Assembly: GCA_030611115.1 (NCBI GenBank)
Contig: JAUWQK010000006.1
Coordinates: 1 to 15,026, forward strand
Reading direction: 5' to 3'
DNA length: 15,026 nucleotides
Source of the DNA: Deltaproteobacteria bacterium
GTDB taxonomy: Bacteria; Desulfobacterota; Desulfobacteria; Desulfobacterales; ETH-SRB1
Positions 7,451-14,245 of this stretch are shown one piece after another. The position numbers and the translations under genes are program-made. The notes below the pieces were generated by a model, which saw only the letters and a program-made list of their open reading frames with translations, was not told the origin of the DNA and did no database searches. How positions within the stretch are numbered: position 1 is the stretch's first letter; each line of letters starts with the position of its first letter.

Positions 7451-8206
7451 ATGGTGATTTTAAAATCACCCGAAGAGATTGAAAAGATCTATGCAAGTAA
7501 TCAGGTTGTTGCTGAAATTCTTTCTAAACTTGAGTCAGAGATAAAGCCCGGAATTGATACTCTTTATTTAAATGATCTTTCAGAACGTTTGGCTTATGAG
7601 AGAAATGCAATTCCTGCTTTCAAGGGATACAGGGGTTTCCCTTATTCAATATGCGCATCTCTCAATAACACGGTTGTACACGGATTTCCTTCTAAAACTC
7701 CGCTGAATGAAGGCGATATTATTAGCCTGGATTTTGGTGTTCTTTTAAACGGTTATTACGGTGACTCAGCTATCACAGTGGCCGTTGGCAAGATATCCGA
7801 ATCTACCCGAAAACTGACTCAGGTTACGGAAGAGTCCCTCTATAAAGGTATTGAAAAGGCGATTCCGGGAGGCAGGCTTTCGGATATTTCTCATGCAATC
7901 CAAACGCATGTTGAAGCGGCTGGTTTTTCTGTAGTTCGTAAGTTTGTAGGTCATGGTATAGGAAGCAAGCTTCACGAAGAACCTCAGATACCTAATTTTG
8001 GGAAGCCCGGTATGGGGGTCAGATTAAAACCCGGTATGACTTTGGCCATAGAGCCCATGGTGAATGAAAAAAATTATGATGTTGAAATACTTGAGGATGG
8101 ATGGACGGCTGTAACAAAGGATGGTTCTTTGTCTTCACATTTTGAGCATACGATTGCGATTACAGAAAGCGGTCCAATTATCTTAAGTAAAAGGAATGGG
8201 AGTTAA
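7451..8206 (+). CDS. map: Methionine aminopeptidase, type I
   Basis: This enzyme removes the initiator methionine from nascent proteins at the ribosome exit. The 251-residue product keeps all five metal ligands of the family: D94 (SLDFG), D105 (YYGDSA), H168 (VGHGIG), E201 (AIEPM) and E232 (HFEHT), plus the substrate histidine H77 (VVHGFP) and H175. There is no N-terminal extension, which fits type Ia bacterial enzymes. It begins one base after secY; adk, which often lies between secY and map, is absent from this site. infA follows after two bases. Confidence 0.98.
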   Translation: MVILKSPEEIEKIYASNQVVAEILSKLESEIKPGIDTLYLNDLSERLAYERNAIPAFKGYRGFPYSICASLNNTVVHGFPSKTPLNEGDIISLDFGVLLNGYYGDSAITVAVGKISESTRKLTQVTEESLYKGIEKAIPGGRLSDISHAIQTHVEAAGFSVVRKFVGHGIGSKLHEEPQIPNFGKPGMGVRLKPGMTLAIEPMVNEKNYDVEILEDGWTAVTKDGSLSSHFEHTIAITESGPIILSKRNGS

Positions 8207-8208
8207 AA

Positions 8209-8427
8209 ATGCCAAAGGAAGAGGCGATAAAGGTAGAGGGTAAGGTTCTTGAGGCTTTGCCCAATGCAATGTTTAAAGTTGAACTGGAAAATAAGCACGT
8301 GGTGCTTGCGCATATTTCCGGGAAAATGCGCATGCATTTTATAAAAATTTTGCCGGGAGATAAAGTTACAGTCGAGCTTTCACCATATGATCTCTCTCGT
8401 GGCAGAATAACATACAGATCAAAGTGA
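8209..8427 (+). CDS. infA: Translation initiation factor IF-1
   Basis: IF-1 binds the 30S A site during initiation. The 72-residue product is a single S1-like OB fold with the usual landmarks: [40 protein letters not shown] and the C-terminal [11 protein letters not shown]. Length matches the family. It starts two bases after the map stop. A 211-base spacer follows before rpmJ, filled with repeats. Confidence 0.97.
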   Translation: MPKEEAIKVEGKVLEALPNAMFKVELENKHVVLAHISGKMRMHFIKILPGDKVTVELSPYDLSRGRITYRSK

Positions 8428-8431
8428 GTAA

Positions 8432-8484
8432 TTCAGGGTTCAGGGTTCAGGGTTAAAAGCCGACTAACCTTGAATTGTGAACCT
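8432..8484. repeat. Paired inverted arrays of 7-bp repeats after infA
   Basis: Three perfect TTCAGGG units stand at 8432-8452, followed by TT. After a short spacer, 8466-8484 reads AACCTTGAATTGTGAACCT, whose reverse complement contains TTCACAA and TTCAAGG units. The layout, array-spacer-inverted array, is the same as at three other gene boundaries in the window. It begins four bases after the infA stop. Confidence 0.7.
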
Positions 8485-8568
8485 AACAATCTGAAAATCT
8501 ATAATAGTATAAGAATTTCCTTTTTTAGGTTCATTATATCAAGAAGTTGCTAAGTGGTAACACATTAT

Positions 8569-8602
8569 AGCTGATAAGCTCAACAGCTAACAGCTAATAG
8601 CT
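8569..8602. repeat. AGCT-cored short tandem array upstream of rpmJ
   Basis: The palindromic tetramer AGCT recurs at 8569, 8577, 8585, 8592 and 8599, that is at spacings of 8, 8, 7 and 7 bases, with AACAGCT as the cleanest unit. Just downstream, TGCCC-GAA-GGGCA (8603-8615) can form a small hairpin ahead of the rpmJ ribosome binding site (AAGGGGAG at about 8623-8630). Whether the hairpin affects rpmJ translation is unknown. Confidence 0.65.
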
Positions 8603-8638
8603 TGCCCGAAGGGCATGGGCATAAGGGGAGATTTATTT

Positions 8639-8752
8639 ATGAAAGTAAGAGCATCAGCTAAAAAAATTTGCAGTAAGTGTAAAATAATTCGTAGAAAAGG
8701 TGTTGTAAGAGTGATCTGCGAAAACAAACGGCACAAACAGAGGCAGGGATAG
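8639..8752 (+). CDS. rpmJ: 50S ribosomal protein L36, zinc-binding form
   Basis: L36 is the smallest 50S protein and stabilises 23S rRNA folding. The product of 37 residues begins [20 protein letters not shown] and ends [13 protein letters not shown]11, C14, C27 and H32 form the CxxC-C-H zinc-ribbon of the standard (C+) form. The ATG at 8639 follows AAGGGGAG with a spacing of about eight bases. It is separated from infA by 211 bases, while rpsM follows after 13 bases, so it is probably expressed with the rpsM-rpsK-rpsD-rpoA-rplQ group. Confidence 0.96.
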   Translation: MKVRASAKKICSKCKIIRRKGVVRVICENKRHKQRQG

Positions 8753-8765
8753 AGGAGGGTAAACT

Positions 8766-9149
8766 TTGGCAAGAATTGCGGGTGTGGATTTACCTAAGCG
8801 AAAGCGGATTGAGATAGCGCTGACATACATTTATGGAATTGGCAGGACAGTGTCTAAAAATATATTGGCAAAGCTTAACATTGATTATGATATCAAGAGT
8901 GATGATTTGTCAGAAGCCGAGATTAATAATATTCGCAAGGTTATTGACAGTGAATATATGGTTGAAGGTGAGCTCCGTACCGACGTTTCTATGAATATAA
9001 AAAGACTTATGGATTTTGGATCATATCGTGGCCTTCGCCACCGAAAATCGCTTCCCGTGCGTGGACAGAGGACAAGTACTAATGCGCGCACAAGAAAGGG
9101 ACCGAAAAGATCGGCTGTTAAGAAGAGAGGTGGAGAGAAAAGGAAGTGA
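8766..9149 (+). CDS. rpsM: 30S ribosomal protein S13
   Basis: S13 lies in the 30S head, contacts the P-site tRNA and forms bridges to the 50S subunit. The 127-residue product has the N-terminal [20 protein letters not shown], a helix-two-turn-helix-like [14 protein letters not shown], and the basic C-terminal tail [19 protein letters not shown] with GPKR. It starts at a TTG (8766) behind AGGAGG at 8753-8758. A heptamer array begins two bases after its stop. Confidence 0.97.
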   Translation: MARIAGVDLPKRKRIEIALTYIYGIGRTVSKNILAKLNIDYDIKSDDLSEAEINNIRKVIDSEYMVEGELRTDVSMNIKRLMDFGSYRGLRHRKSLPVRGQRTSTNARTRKGPKRSAVKKRGGEKRK

Positions 9150-9150
9150 T

Positions 9151-9285
9151 ATTGATGATTGGTGACTGGTGATTGATGACTGGTGATTTGTGTCCCGTCT
9201 GGGCGGGATTAGCTCTGTCTTTTTTGTTATAAAATTAATAAAATTCCTTCAATCAACAATCGTCAATCAACAATCAACAATCATC
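9151..9285. repeat. Paired inverted arrays of 7-bp repeats between rpsM and rpsK
   Basis: The left array at 9151-9188 has five heptamers (ATTGATG, ATTGGTG, ACTGGTG, ATTGATG, ACTGGTG) plus ATT. The right array at 9251-9285 has five heptamers (AATCAAC, AATCGTC, AATCAAC, AATCAAC, AATCATC). The reverse complement of the right array is ATTGTTG-type and aligns with the left units in phase. The spacer holds TCCCG (9193-9197) facing CGGGA (9204-9208). This is the cleanest example of the architecture in the window. Confidence 0.88.
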
Positions 9286-9312
9286 TATGACGAGGAGAAA
9301 GAGGCTTTATTT

Positions 9313-9699
9313 ATGGCTAAAAGAGTCCGTACTAAAAAGAAAGAAAAGAAAAATATTCCGAATGGAATAGTGCATATTCAATCTACTTTCAATAATACAA
9401 TAATTACTATTACAGATTCCGCAGGTAACGTTGTTGCCTGGTCAAGCGCCGGCGTTCAGGGATTTAAAGGATCTCGAAAGAGCACACCATTTGCCGCTCA
9501 ACTGGCAGCAGCAGACGCTGTAAAAAAGGCGATGGAACATGGGATGAAGAATGTTGAAGTGTATGTAAAGGGTCCCGGAGCAGGAAGGGAATCGGCGCTT
9601 CGCTCATTGCAAGCCGCAGGGTTTAATGTTGTTATGATTAAAGATGTTACTCCTATTCCGCATAATGGTTGCAGACCACCCAAAAGACGTAGGGTATAG
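9313..9699 (+). CDS. rpsK: 30S ribosomal protein S11
   Basis: S11 forms part of the 30S platform near the mRNA exit. The 128-residue product begins [20 protein letters not shown] and includes [55 protein letters not shown] and [18 protein letters not shown], all as expected. The ATG at 9313 is chosen because it gives the conserved start and has AGAGG at 9300-9304; the frame stays open upstream to 9190 through the heptamer-array region, but that stretch has no resemblance to S11. Confidence 0.97.
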   Translation: MAKRVRTKKKEKKNIPNGIVHIQSTFNNTIITITDSAGNVVAWSSAGVQGFKGSRKSTPFAAQLAAADAVKKAMEHGMKNVEVYVKGPGAGRESALRSLQAAGFNVVMIKDVTPIPHNGCRPPKRRRV

Positions 9700-9702
9700 A
9701 TA

Positions 9703-9866
9703 GTGCCAGAACGAAAACTGCTAATTTTTCCAATTTCTGCGTCAGGCTTAAATTTTGGCACGCAGTGAAGCTTTAGCGCTATCCTCGAAATACTCAATGT
9801 ATTCCTGTGGTTAAAATTTGCGCTTTCCTTGAACTTGAAAAAATTTTCTAGTTTTTGTTCGAGCAC
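9703..9866. mobile_element. MITE-like element (about 164 bp) between rpsK and rpsD
   Basis: The ends 9703-9733 and 9835-9866 are imperfect terminal inverted repeats of about 31-32 bases, both starting GTGC and sharing GAAC, AAAACT and a T-run, with about three quarters of positions matching. A TA dinucleotide lies directly outside each end (9701-9702 and 9867-9868), as expected for TA target-site duplication by IS630/Tc1-type transposases. It has no ORF of note. An inner palindrome is seen around AATACTCAATGTATT (9789-9803). It starts three bases after the rpsK stop and ends ten bases before the rpsD ribosome binding site. Confidence 0.6.
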
Positions 9867-9887
9867 TATATAAAAAAGGAGGAGAAT

Positions 9888-10517
9888 TTGGCACGATATA
9901 TAGGGTCAGTTTGTCGGCTATGCCGACGAGAAAACTTAAAATTGTTCCTAAAGGGAGATCGCTGTTATTCTGATAAATGTGCTTTTGACAGACGGAGTTA
10001 TCCACCGGGTCAGCATGGCCAGCGTCGTGGAAGAAAAAATTCAGACTACGCTATTCAGCTTCGTGAAAAACAGAAAGTAAAACGCATGTATGGTCTTTCC
10101 GAAAAGCAATTCCGTCTGTTTTTTAAGAGAGCGGACCGTCAGAAGGGTATAACTGGAACAAATTTACTTGTATTGCTGGAACGCCGGCTTGATAACGTTG
10201 TTTATCGTTTGGGCTTTGTTAATTCAAGAACTCAAGGCCGTCAGCTTGTCAAGCATAGTCACTTCCTTATTAACGGCAAGAAGGTAAATATTCCTTCATA
10301 TATGATAAAAATGGGTGATGTTGTTGAAATACGTGAAAAAAGCCGTAACATGCAGACCATAAAAGATTCACTTGACGCCGTTGTCCGAAGAGGTATTCCC
10401 CAGTGGCTTGATTTGGAAAAAGAGGGCTTGAAAGGTATGGTAAAGGGTTATCCTGTCCGAGAAGATTTGACAATGCCTATCCAGGAGCAGCTTATAGTGG
10501 AGCTTTATTCCAAGTAA
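9888..10517 (+). CDS. rpsD: 30S ribosomal protein S4, zinc-binding form
   Basis: S4 nucleates 30S assembly and, in E. coli, represses the alpha operon by binding its mRNA. The 209-residue product begins [21 protein letters not shown]9, C12, C26 and C31 match the zinc-site pattern known from Thermus S4 (CxxC-Cx4C). The S4 RNA-binding domain is seen at [12 protein letters not shown] through [17 protein letters not shown] chose the TTG at 9888 with AGGAGG at 9877-9882; an in-frame ATG at 9855 would add 11 residues that lie inside the inserted repeat element. rpoA follows after 71 bases. Confidence 0.97.
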   Translation: MARYIGSVCRLCRRENLKLFLKGDRCYSDKCAFDRRSYPPGQHGQRRGRKNSDYAIQLREKQKVKRMYGLSEKQFRLFFKRADRQKGITGTNLLVLLERRLDNVVYRLGFVNSRTQGRQLVKHSHFLINGKKVNIPSYMIKMGDVVEIREKSRNMQTIKDSLDAVVRRGIPQWLDLEKEGLKGMVKGYPVREDLTMPIQEQLIVELYSK

Positions 10518-10588
10518 AAGACAGTTTTTTTTGCAATTGGAATGAGTGAATAACTAAATCCCCATAAAATATAATCCGGAGATAAAAT

Positions 10589-11623
10589 ATGTCGTCAAAT
10601 GAACTTATGTACATGAACTGGCAAGAAATGATAAGGCCGGAAAAGGTGCAGGTAACCAGCAAACCTACTTATGGCAAGTTTGTTTGTGAGCCTCTTGAAA
10701 GAGGATTTGGCATAACGATTGGCAATGCTTTAAGGCGGATAATACTTTCTTCTTTGTATGGATCTGCAATAGTAGCGGTAAAATTTGATACTGTAATGCA
10801 TGAATTCAGTGTTATTTCAGGTGTGCTCGAGGATGTTTCTGAGATTATTCTTAACTTGAAAGAGGTTCGTTTCAAAGTAGCCCATGCCGAAGCAAAGACA
10901 GTTCACATTAATGTCGAAGGAGAGGGAAAAGTAACTGCCGGCGATATAATCAGTGATGACGGAAGATGCGAAGTCCTTAACCCTGATGCACATATTGCAA
11001 CTCTTTCCAAGAATGCGAAACTGGCTATAACCATGACCGTTAAAGCCGGGAAAGGATATTCTTTATCCGAAGCAAATAAGGATGAAGATGCACCTGTAGG
11101 CACAATACCTATTGATGCAGTATTTTCTCCTATTAAGCGTGTAAATTATGTAGTAGGTAATGCCAGGGTGGGGCAGAAAACCGACTATGACAAGCTCACC
11201 TTAGAGGTGTGGACAGATGGAAGCATACTGCCCGAGGATGCAGTCGCATACGCCGCCAAGATTTTAAAAGAGCAGTTGACAATTTTTATTAATTTTGATG
11301 AAAAAATTGAACCGGAAGTCGAGAAGAAAGTTGATGAGCTGCAGGAGCCTCAGTTTAATGAAAATCTTTACAGAAGTGTTGATGAACTTGAGCTTTCTGT
11401 TCGCAGCGCTAATTGCCTCAAAAATGCCGATATACTGAAGATTTATCAGTTGGTAAGTAAAACCGAAGCAGAAATGCTTAAGACAAAAAACTTTGGTAGA
11501 AAATCTTTGAATGAGATTAAGGAAGTCTTAAGCGAGATGGGTCTTTCTTTGGGTATGAAGCTTGAAGGATTTGTGCCTCCTGAGGAAGATACAGATGAAG
11601 AAGGGGAGCAAGCTGATCTATGA
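10589..11623 (+). CDS. rpoA: DNA-directed RNA polymerase subunit alpha
   Basis: The alpha subunit dimerises to nucleate RNA polymerase assembly and its C-terminal domain binds UP elements and activators. The 344-residue product has an N-terminal domain (about 1-240, with [20 protein letters not shown] and [11 protein letters not shown]), a linker, and a C-terminal domain (about 260-325: [19 protein letters not shown] and [16 protein letters not shown]). Residues equivalent to the E. coli UP-element contacts are kept: R272, N275, C276, G303, K305, S306. An acidic tail ([15 protein letters not shown]) ends the protein. CCGGAG lies before the ATG at 10589. The stop overlaps the rplQ start by four bases. 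Confidence 0.98.
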   Translation: MSSNELMYMNWQEMIRPEKVQVTSKPTYGKFVCEPLERGFGITIGNALRRIILSSLYGSAIVAVKFDTVMHEFSVISGVLEDVSEIILNLKEVRFKVAHAEAKTVHINVEGEGKVTAGDIISDDGRCEVLNPDAHIATLSKNAKLAITMTVKAGKGYSLSEANKDEDAPVGTIPIDAVFSPIKRVNYVVGNARVGQKTDYDKLTLEVWTDGSILPEDAVAYAAKILKEQLTIFINFDEKIEPEVEKKVDELQEPQFNENLYRSVDELELSVRSANCLKNADILKIYQLVSKTEAEMLKTKNFGRKSLNEIKEVLSEMGLSLGMKLEGFVPPEEDTDEEGEQADL

Positions 11624-12252
11624 GACATCGAAAAGCTGGATTGAAATTAAATAGAACTAGTAGCCACAGAGATGCCATGTTCAGAAACATGGTCACTTCT
11701 CTGTTTAAATATGAACGTATCCGTACTACTGATACAAAAGCAAAAGGATTAAGACGCTGGGCAGACCATCTGATTACTCTTGCAAAGCGGGGAGATCTTC
11801 ATGCCAGACGGCAGGCGCTTTCAATAATAAGGGAGAAAGACGTCGTTTACAAGTTGTTTAGTGAAGCTAACGAGCGCTTTGGTACAATGTCGGGAGGATA
11901 TACAAGGATTGTTAAACTGGGAAGACGTCCGGGAGATGCTGCGCTTGTTTCAATGATCGAACTCGTTACTCCGGAAAAAGAAAAGAGAAAAAAGAAGAAA
12001 ACAAAGGGCAAAAAAAGTGCTGCTGTTGAAAAGAAACAGGTTGCAGAGGGTGCAGTAGAAAAAGTCGAGTCTGAGAAAAAAGAAGAAAAGCATGTAGAAA
12101 AGATAGCGGAAAAAAAGTCTGCCGGTCCTGAAGAAGATACGGACAAGAAGTCGGATGAAATGGAGTTGGCGGCAGAATCAAAAGAGACCGTAATTGAAGA
12201 AGATAAAGATAAATCTGAAGATGAGGTAGAAAAAACCGAGCCTGAGAAATAG
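11620..12252 (+). CDS. rplQ: 50S ribosomal protein L17 with a long charged C-terminal extension
   Basis: L17 lies near the peptide exit tunnel of the 50S subunit. Residues 1-117 are a complete bacterial L17 ([17 protein letters not shown] at the start, [17 protein letters not shown], and [20 protein letters not shown] at the end). A low-complexity tail of about 93 residues follows: first basic ([13 protein letters not shown]), then an alternating K/E/A-rich stretch, then strongly acidic. No domain is recognisable in the tail and it is probably disordered. The common E. coli-type L17 is about 127 residues, so the product is long for the family. It overlaps rpoA by four bases (ATGA) and is the last gene before the terminator. 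Confidence 0.96.
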   Translation: MRHRKAGLKLNRTSSHRDAMFRNMVTSLFKYERIRTTDTKAKGLRRWADHLITLAKRGDLHARRQALSIIREKDVVYKLFSEANERFGTMSGGYTRIVKLGRRPGDAALVSMIELVTPEKEKRKKKKTKGKKSAAVEKKQVAEGAVEKVESEKKEEKHVEKIAEKKSAGPEEDTDKKSDEMELAAESKETVIEEDKDKSEDEVEKTEPEK

Positions 12253-12280
12253 CAAACCCTTAGGTTTAAAAATATAATTG

Positions 12281-12314
12281 AAAAGCCCTGTCTGTATATA
12301 CAGGGCTTTTTTAT
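12281..12314 (+). terminator. Rho-independent terminator ending the ribosomal-protein operon
   Basis: AAAAGCCCTGT (12281-12291) pairs perfectly with ACAGGGCTTTT (12300-12310) around an 8-base loop, and a T-run continues to 12312. It lies 28 bases after the rplQ stop. On the other strand it lies about 50 bases after the gspE stop with a short T-run, so it may also serve the convergent gspE transcript. Confidence 0.93.
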
Positions 12315-12363
12315 TTGAGTGTAATCTTTTTTTGATAAAGCCCGCTTTTTGATTGAAAATTAT

Positions 12364-14124
12364 CTATCGCTGTGTAACCCTGAGTACCTCCTCAATTGTT
12401 GTAATCCCATCCAAAACCTTTTGTATTCCATCCTGGCGTAAAGTGATCATGTTTTGATTCAAAGCTTCATTTTTTATCAGGTTCGAATCATAGGTTTTAA
12501 GTATCAGACTCTTTAAATGGCTGTTCAATACCATAATCTCAAAAATACCTATCCTTCCCCTGTAACCGGTATTTAAACATTTTTCACATCCACTTGCTTT
12601 GTAAATCGTAGTGTTTTTTACATGGTCAGGTGTAATGCCCGCGCTTTTAAGAGCCATACCATCAGGTGTATATGGCTTTTTGCAGTTGCTGCAAAGAACT
12701 CTGACCAGTCTTTGCGCTGCAACGGCTATAACCGAAGACGAAATTAAAAAAGGTTCGATGCCGATATCAACAAGGCGGGTAATAGCACTTGCAGAGTCGT
12801 TTGTATGAAGTGTTGAGAAGACAAGATGCCCTGTAAGCGCTGACCGGACAGCTATTTCCGCTGTTTCTTTATCTCGTATTTCACCTATCAGTATGATATC
12901 AGGGTCCTGTCTGACAATTGATCTCAGGCCACGCGCGAAGGTAAGATTTATCTTTGGATTAACCTGTATCTGGCTAATCCCTTTGAGCTGATATTCAACA
13001 GGGTCTTCTATGGTGATAATATTGATCTCTGGTTTGTTTATGGACGATAAAATTGCATACAGCGTTGTTGTTTTGCCGCTTCCCGTGGGTCCGGTTATAA
13101 GGATAATACCATTTGGCGACTTAACAAGATTTTTTAGAAGATCAAGCCGTTCGGGCTCCAGGCCAATATCCGGAAGTCTGAGAAATGAACCTGATTTATT
13201 AAGAAGTCTCATCACTACACGCTCTCCAAACGAGGTCGGGATTGTTGAAATCCGTACGTCGATCTCCTGGTTGCCTATTTTTACATCCAGACGCCCGTCC
13301 TGGGGAAGGCGTTTTTCAGCGATGTTCATCTTTGCCATAATCTTGATTCTGGAGATCAGGGCCGGCTGTATCCATTTCGGAGGGGTAAGCAGATCATAGA
13401 GAATACCATCCACACGGTGTCTGACCTTGAAGCTGTCCTGATAAGGCTCAATGTGTATATCGCTTGAGCGGGCCTTTACTGATTGAGAAATAATATGGTT
13501 CACGAGTTTGATGATAGGTGCATTACTGGTGTCATCCAGAAGATCTGCTCTATCCTCAATTTCACTGATGATAGTGGCGCCGTTTTCTTCCATATTCTGC
13601 ACCAGTTGCTCAGCGGAATCCTGGCTCAAGTCATATGAGATGTTTATAACAGAAAGAATTGCATTCTTTGTTGAAAGAACAACTTTGAAATCTTCCAGCC
13701 CGAGAATCCTGATCAGGTCGTCAAGTGGCTGGAACGATGCAGGATTATTTATAGCGATTATGCAGTCAGGGGCATGAAAATCTTCTTTTGTGTTTGGATT
13801 GTCCAGTTGATCAAGTCTGTTTTCAGAGCCAGGGGCATGCTTGCTTCTTTCCAGCGGAACCATGGTATATTTCTTTAGAAATTGAATCGGTACATGCCGG
13901 GTAAAGTCGGATTTGAAATTGTCAAGCTGAAGATCGGGCTGGAAAGGGATATCATACTGGATGCTTAATGCTTCAAGAAGTTGTGTCTCAGTAATTAAAT
14001 TTTTCCGGATAAGTATTTCTCCGAAAGCACCTCCTTTTTCTTTTTTTATCTTTTGAACTTCGCTAATATCTTCTTCTGAAATGCCGAAGTTGTCTTTAAG
14101 TATTTCTGAAAGATGTTTTAACAT
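12364..14124 (-). CDS. gspE: Type II secretion system ATPase GspE (GspE/PilB family)
   Basis: GspE is the cytoplasmic hexameric motor that drives pseudopilus assembly. The 586-residue product has an N-terminal GspE/MshE-type domain (about 1-160) and an ATPase domain with Walker A GPTGSGKT (345-352), Asp box TIEDPVEY (371-378), Walker B DPDIILIGEIRD (407-418), His box GHLVFSTLHTND (432-443) and the zinc tetracysteine C478/C481 and C513/C516. A 21-residue insertion at about 96-116 interrupts the N-terminal domain between MVPLERS and IIAINNPASFQPLDDL. No Shine-Dalgarno is visible before the ATG: that stretch is part of a heptamer array. It follows gspD by 116 bases; no gspF follows, and the gene converges on rplQ. 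A type IV pilus PilB is an alternative, but the neighbouring secretin fits GspE. Confidence 0.9.
   Translation of the reverse strand: MLKHLSEILKDNFGISEEDISEVQKIKKEKGGAFGEILIRKNLITETQLLEALSIQYDIPFQPDLQLDNFKSDFTRHVPIQFLKKYTMVPLERSKHAPGSENRLDQLDNPNTKEDFHAPDCIIAINNPASFQPLDDLIRILGLEDFKVVLSTKNAILSVINISYDLSQDSAEQLVQNMEENGATIISEIEDRADLLDDTSNAPIIKLVNHIISQSVKARSSDIHIEPYQDSFKVRHRVDGILYDLLTPPKWIQPALISRIKIMAKMNIAEKRLPQDGRLDVKIGNQEIDVRISTIPTSFGERVVMRLLNKSGSFLRLPDIGLEPERLDLLKNLVKSPNGIILITGPTGSGKTTTLYAILSSINKPEINIITIEDPVEYQLKGISQIQVNPKINLTFARGLRSIVRQDPDIILIGEIRDKETAEIAVRSALTGHLVFSTLHTNDSASAITRLVDIGIEPFLISSSVIAVAAQRLVRVLCSNCKKPYTPDGMALKSAGITPDHVKNTTIYKASGCEKCLNTGYRGRIGIFEIMVLNSHLKSLILKTYDSNLIKNEALNQNMITLRQDGIQKVLDGITTIEEVLRVTQR
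13767..13839 (-). repeat. In-frame 63-bp insertion in gspE bounded by a 10-bp direct repeat
   Basis: CAGGGGCATG occurs at 13767-13776 and 13830-13839, exactly 63 bases apart (21 codons), so the protein reads HAPG at 96-99 and HAPD at 117-120. The segment between is hydrophilic and has no counterpart that I recognise in GspE N-terminal domains, where the VPL strand normally runs almost directly into the next hydrophobic strand. It may be a small in-frame insertion with target duplication, or a natural variable loop. Confidence 0.45.
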
Positions 14125-14127
14125 ATT

Positions 14128-14245
14128 GGTAACTGTTCACGGTTGTCGGTTTGTCGGTTTACGGTTTACGGTTTACGGTTGTCGGTTTACAGTTAAAAGC
14201 TTTATGTTTTGATCAACCGTGAACCGACAACCGTAAACTGTTACC
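14128..14245. repeat. Paired inverted arrays of 7-bp repeats between gspD and gspE
   Basis: The array at 14128-14190 is built of GGTTTAC and GGTTGTC units (three consecutive GGTTTAC at 14156-14176), with two slipped units of 6 and 8 bases. The array at 14215-14245 reads AACCGTG, AACCGAC, AACCGTA, AACTGTT, ACC, the reverse complement of the same units. The gspD stop codon (14241-14243) lies inside the second array, and the first array ends three bases from the gspE start codon. Confidence 0.88.

Noticed and set aside
9193..9240. Terminator from TCCCG/CGGGA stem followed by T-run
   Set aside because: The stem is only five pairs and the T-run begins about ten bases after it; too weak to call.
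9190..9312. N-terminal extension of S11 through the heptamer-array region
   Set aside because: The 41 extra residues have no S11 similarity and are encoded by repeat DNA; the ATG at 9313 gives the conserved start and length.
9855..9887. Upstream ATG for rpsD
   Set aside because: It lies in the terminal repeat of the MITE-like element and precedes the strong AGGAGG that serves the TTG at 9888.
13010..13399. Plus-strand open frame of 129 codons inside gspE
   Set aside because: It is antisense to the conserved GspE ATPase domain and has no recognisable features.
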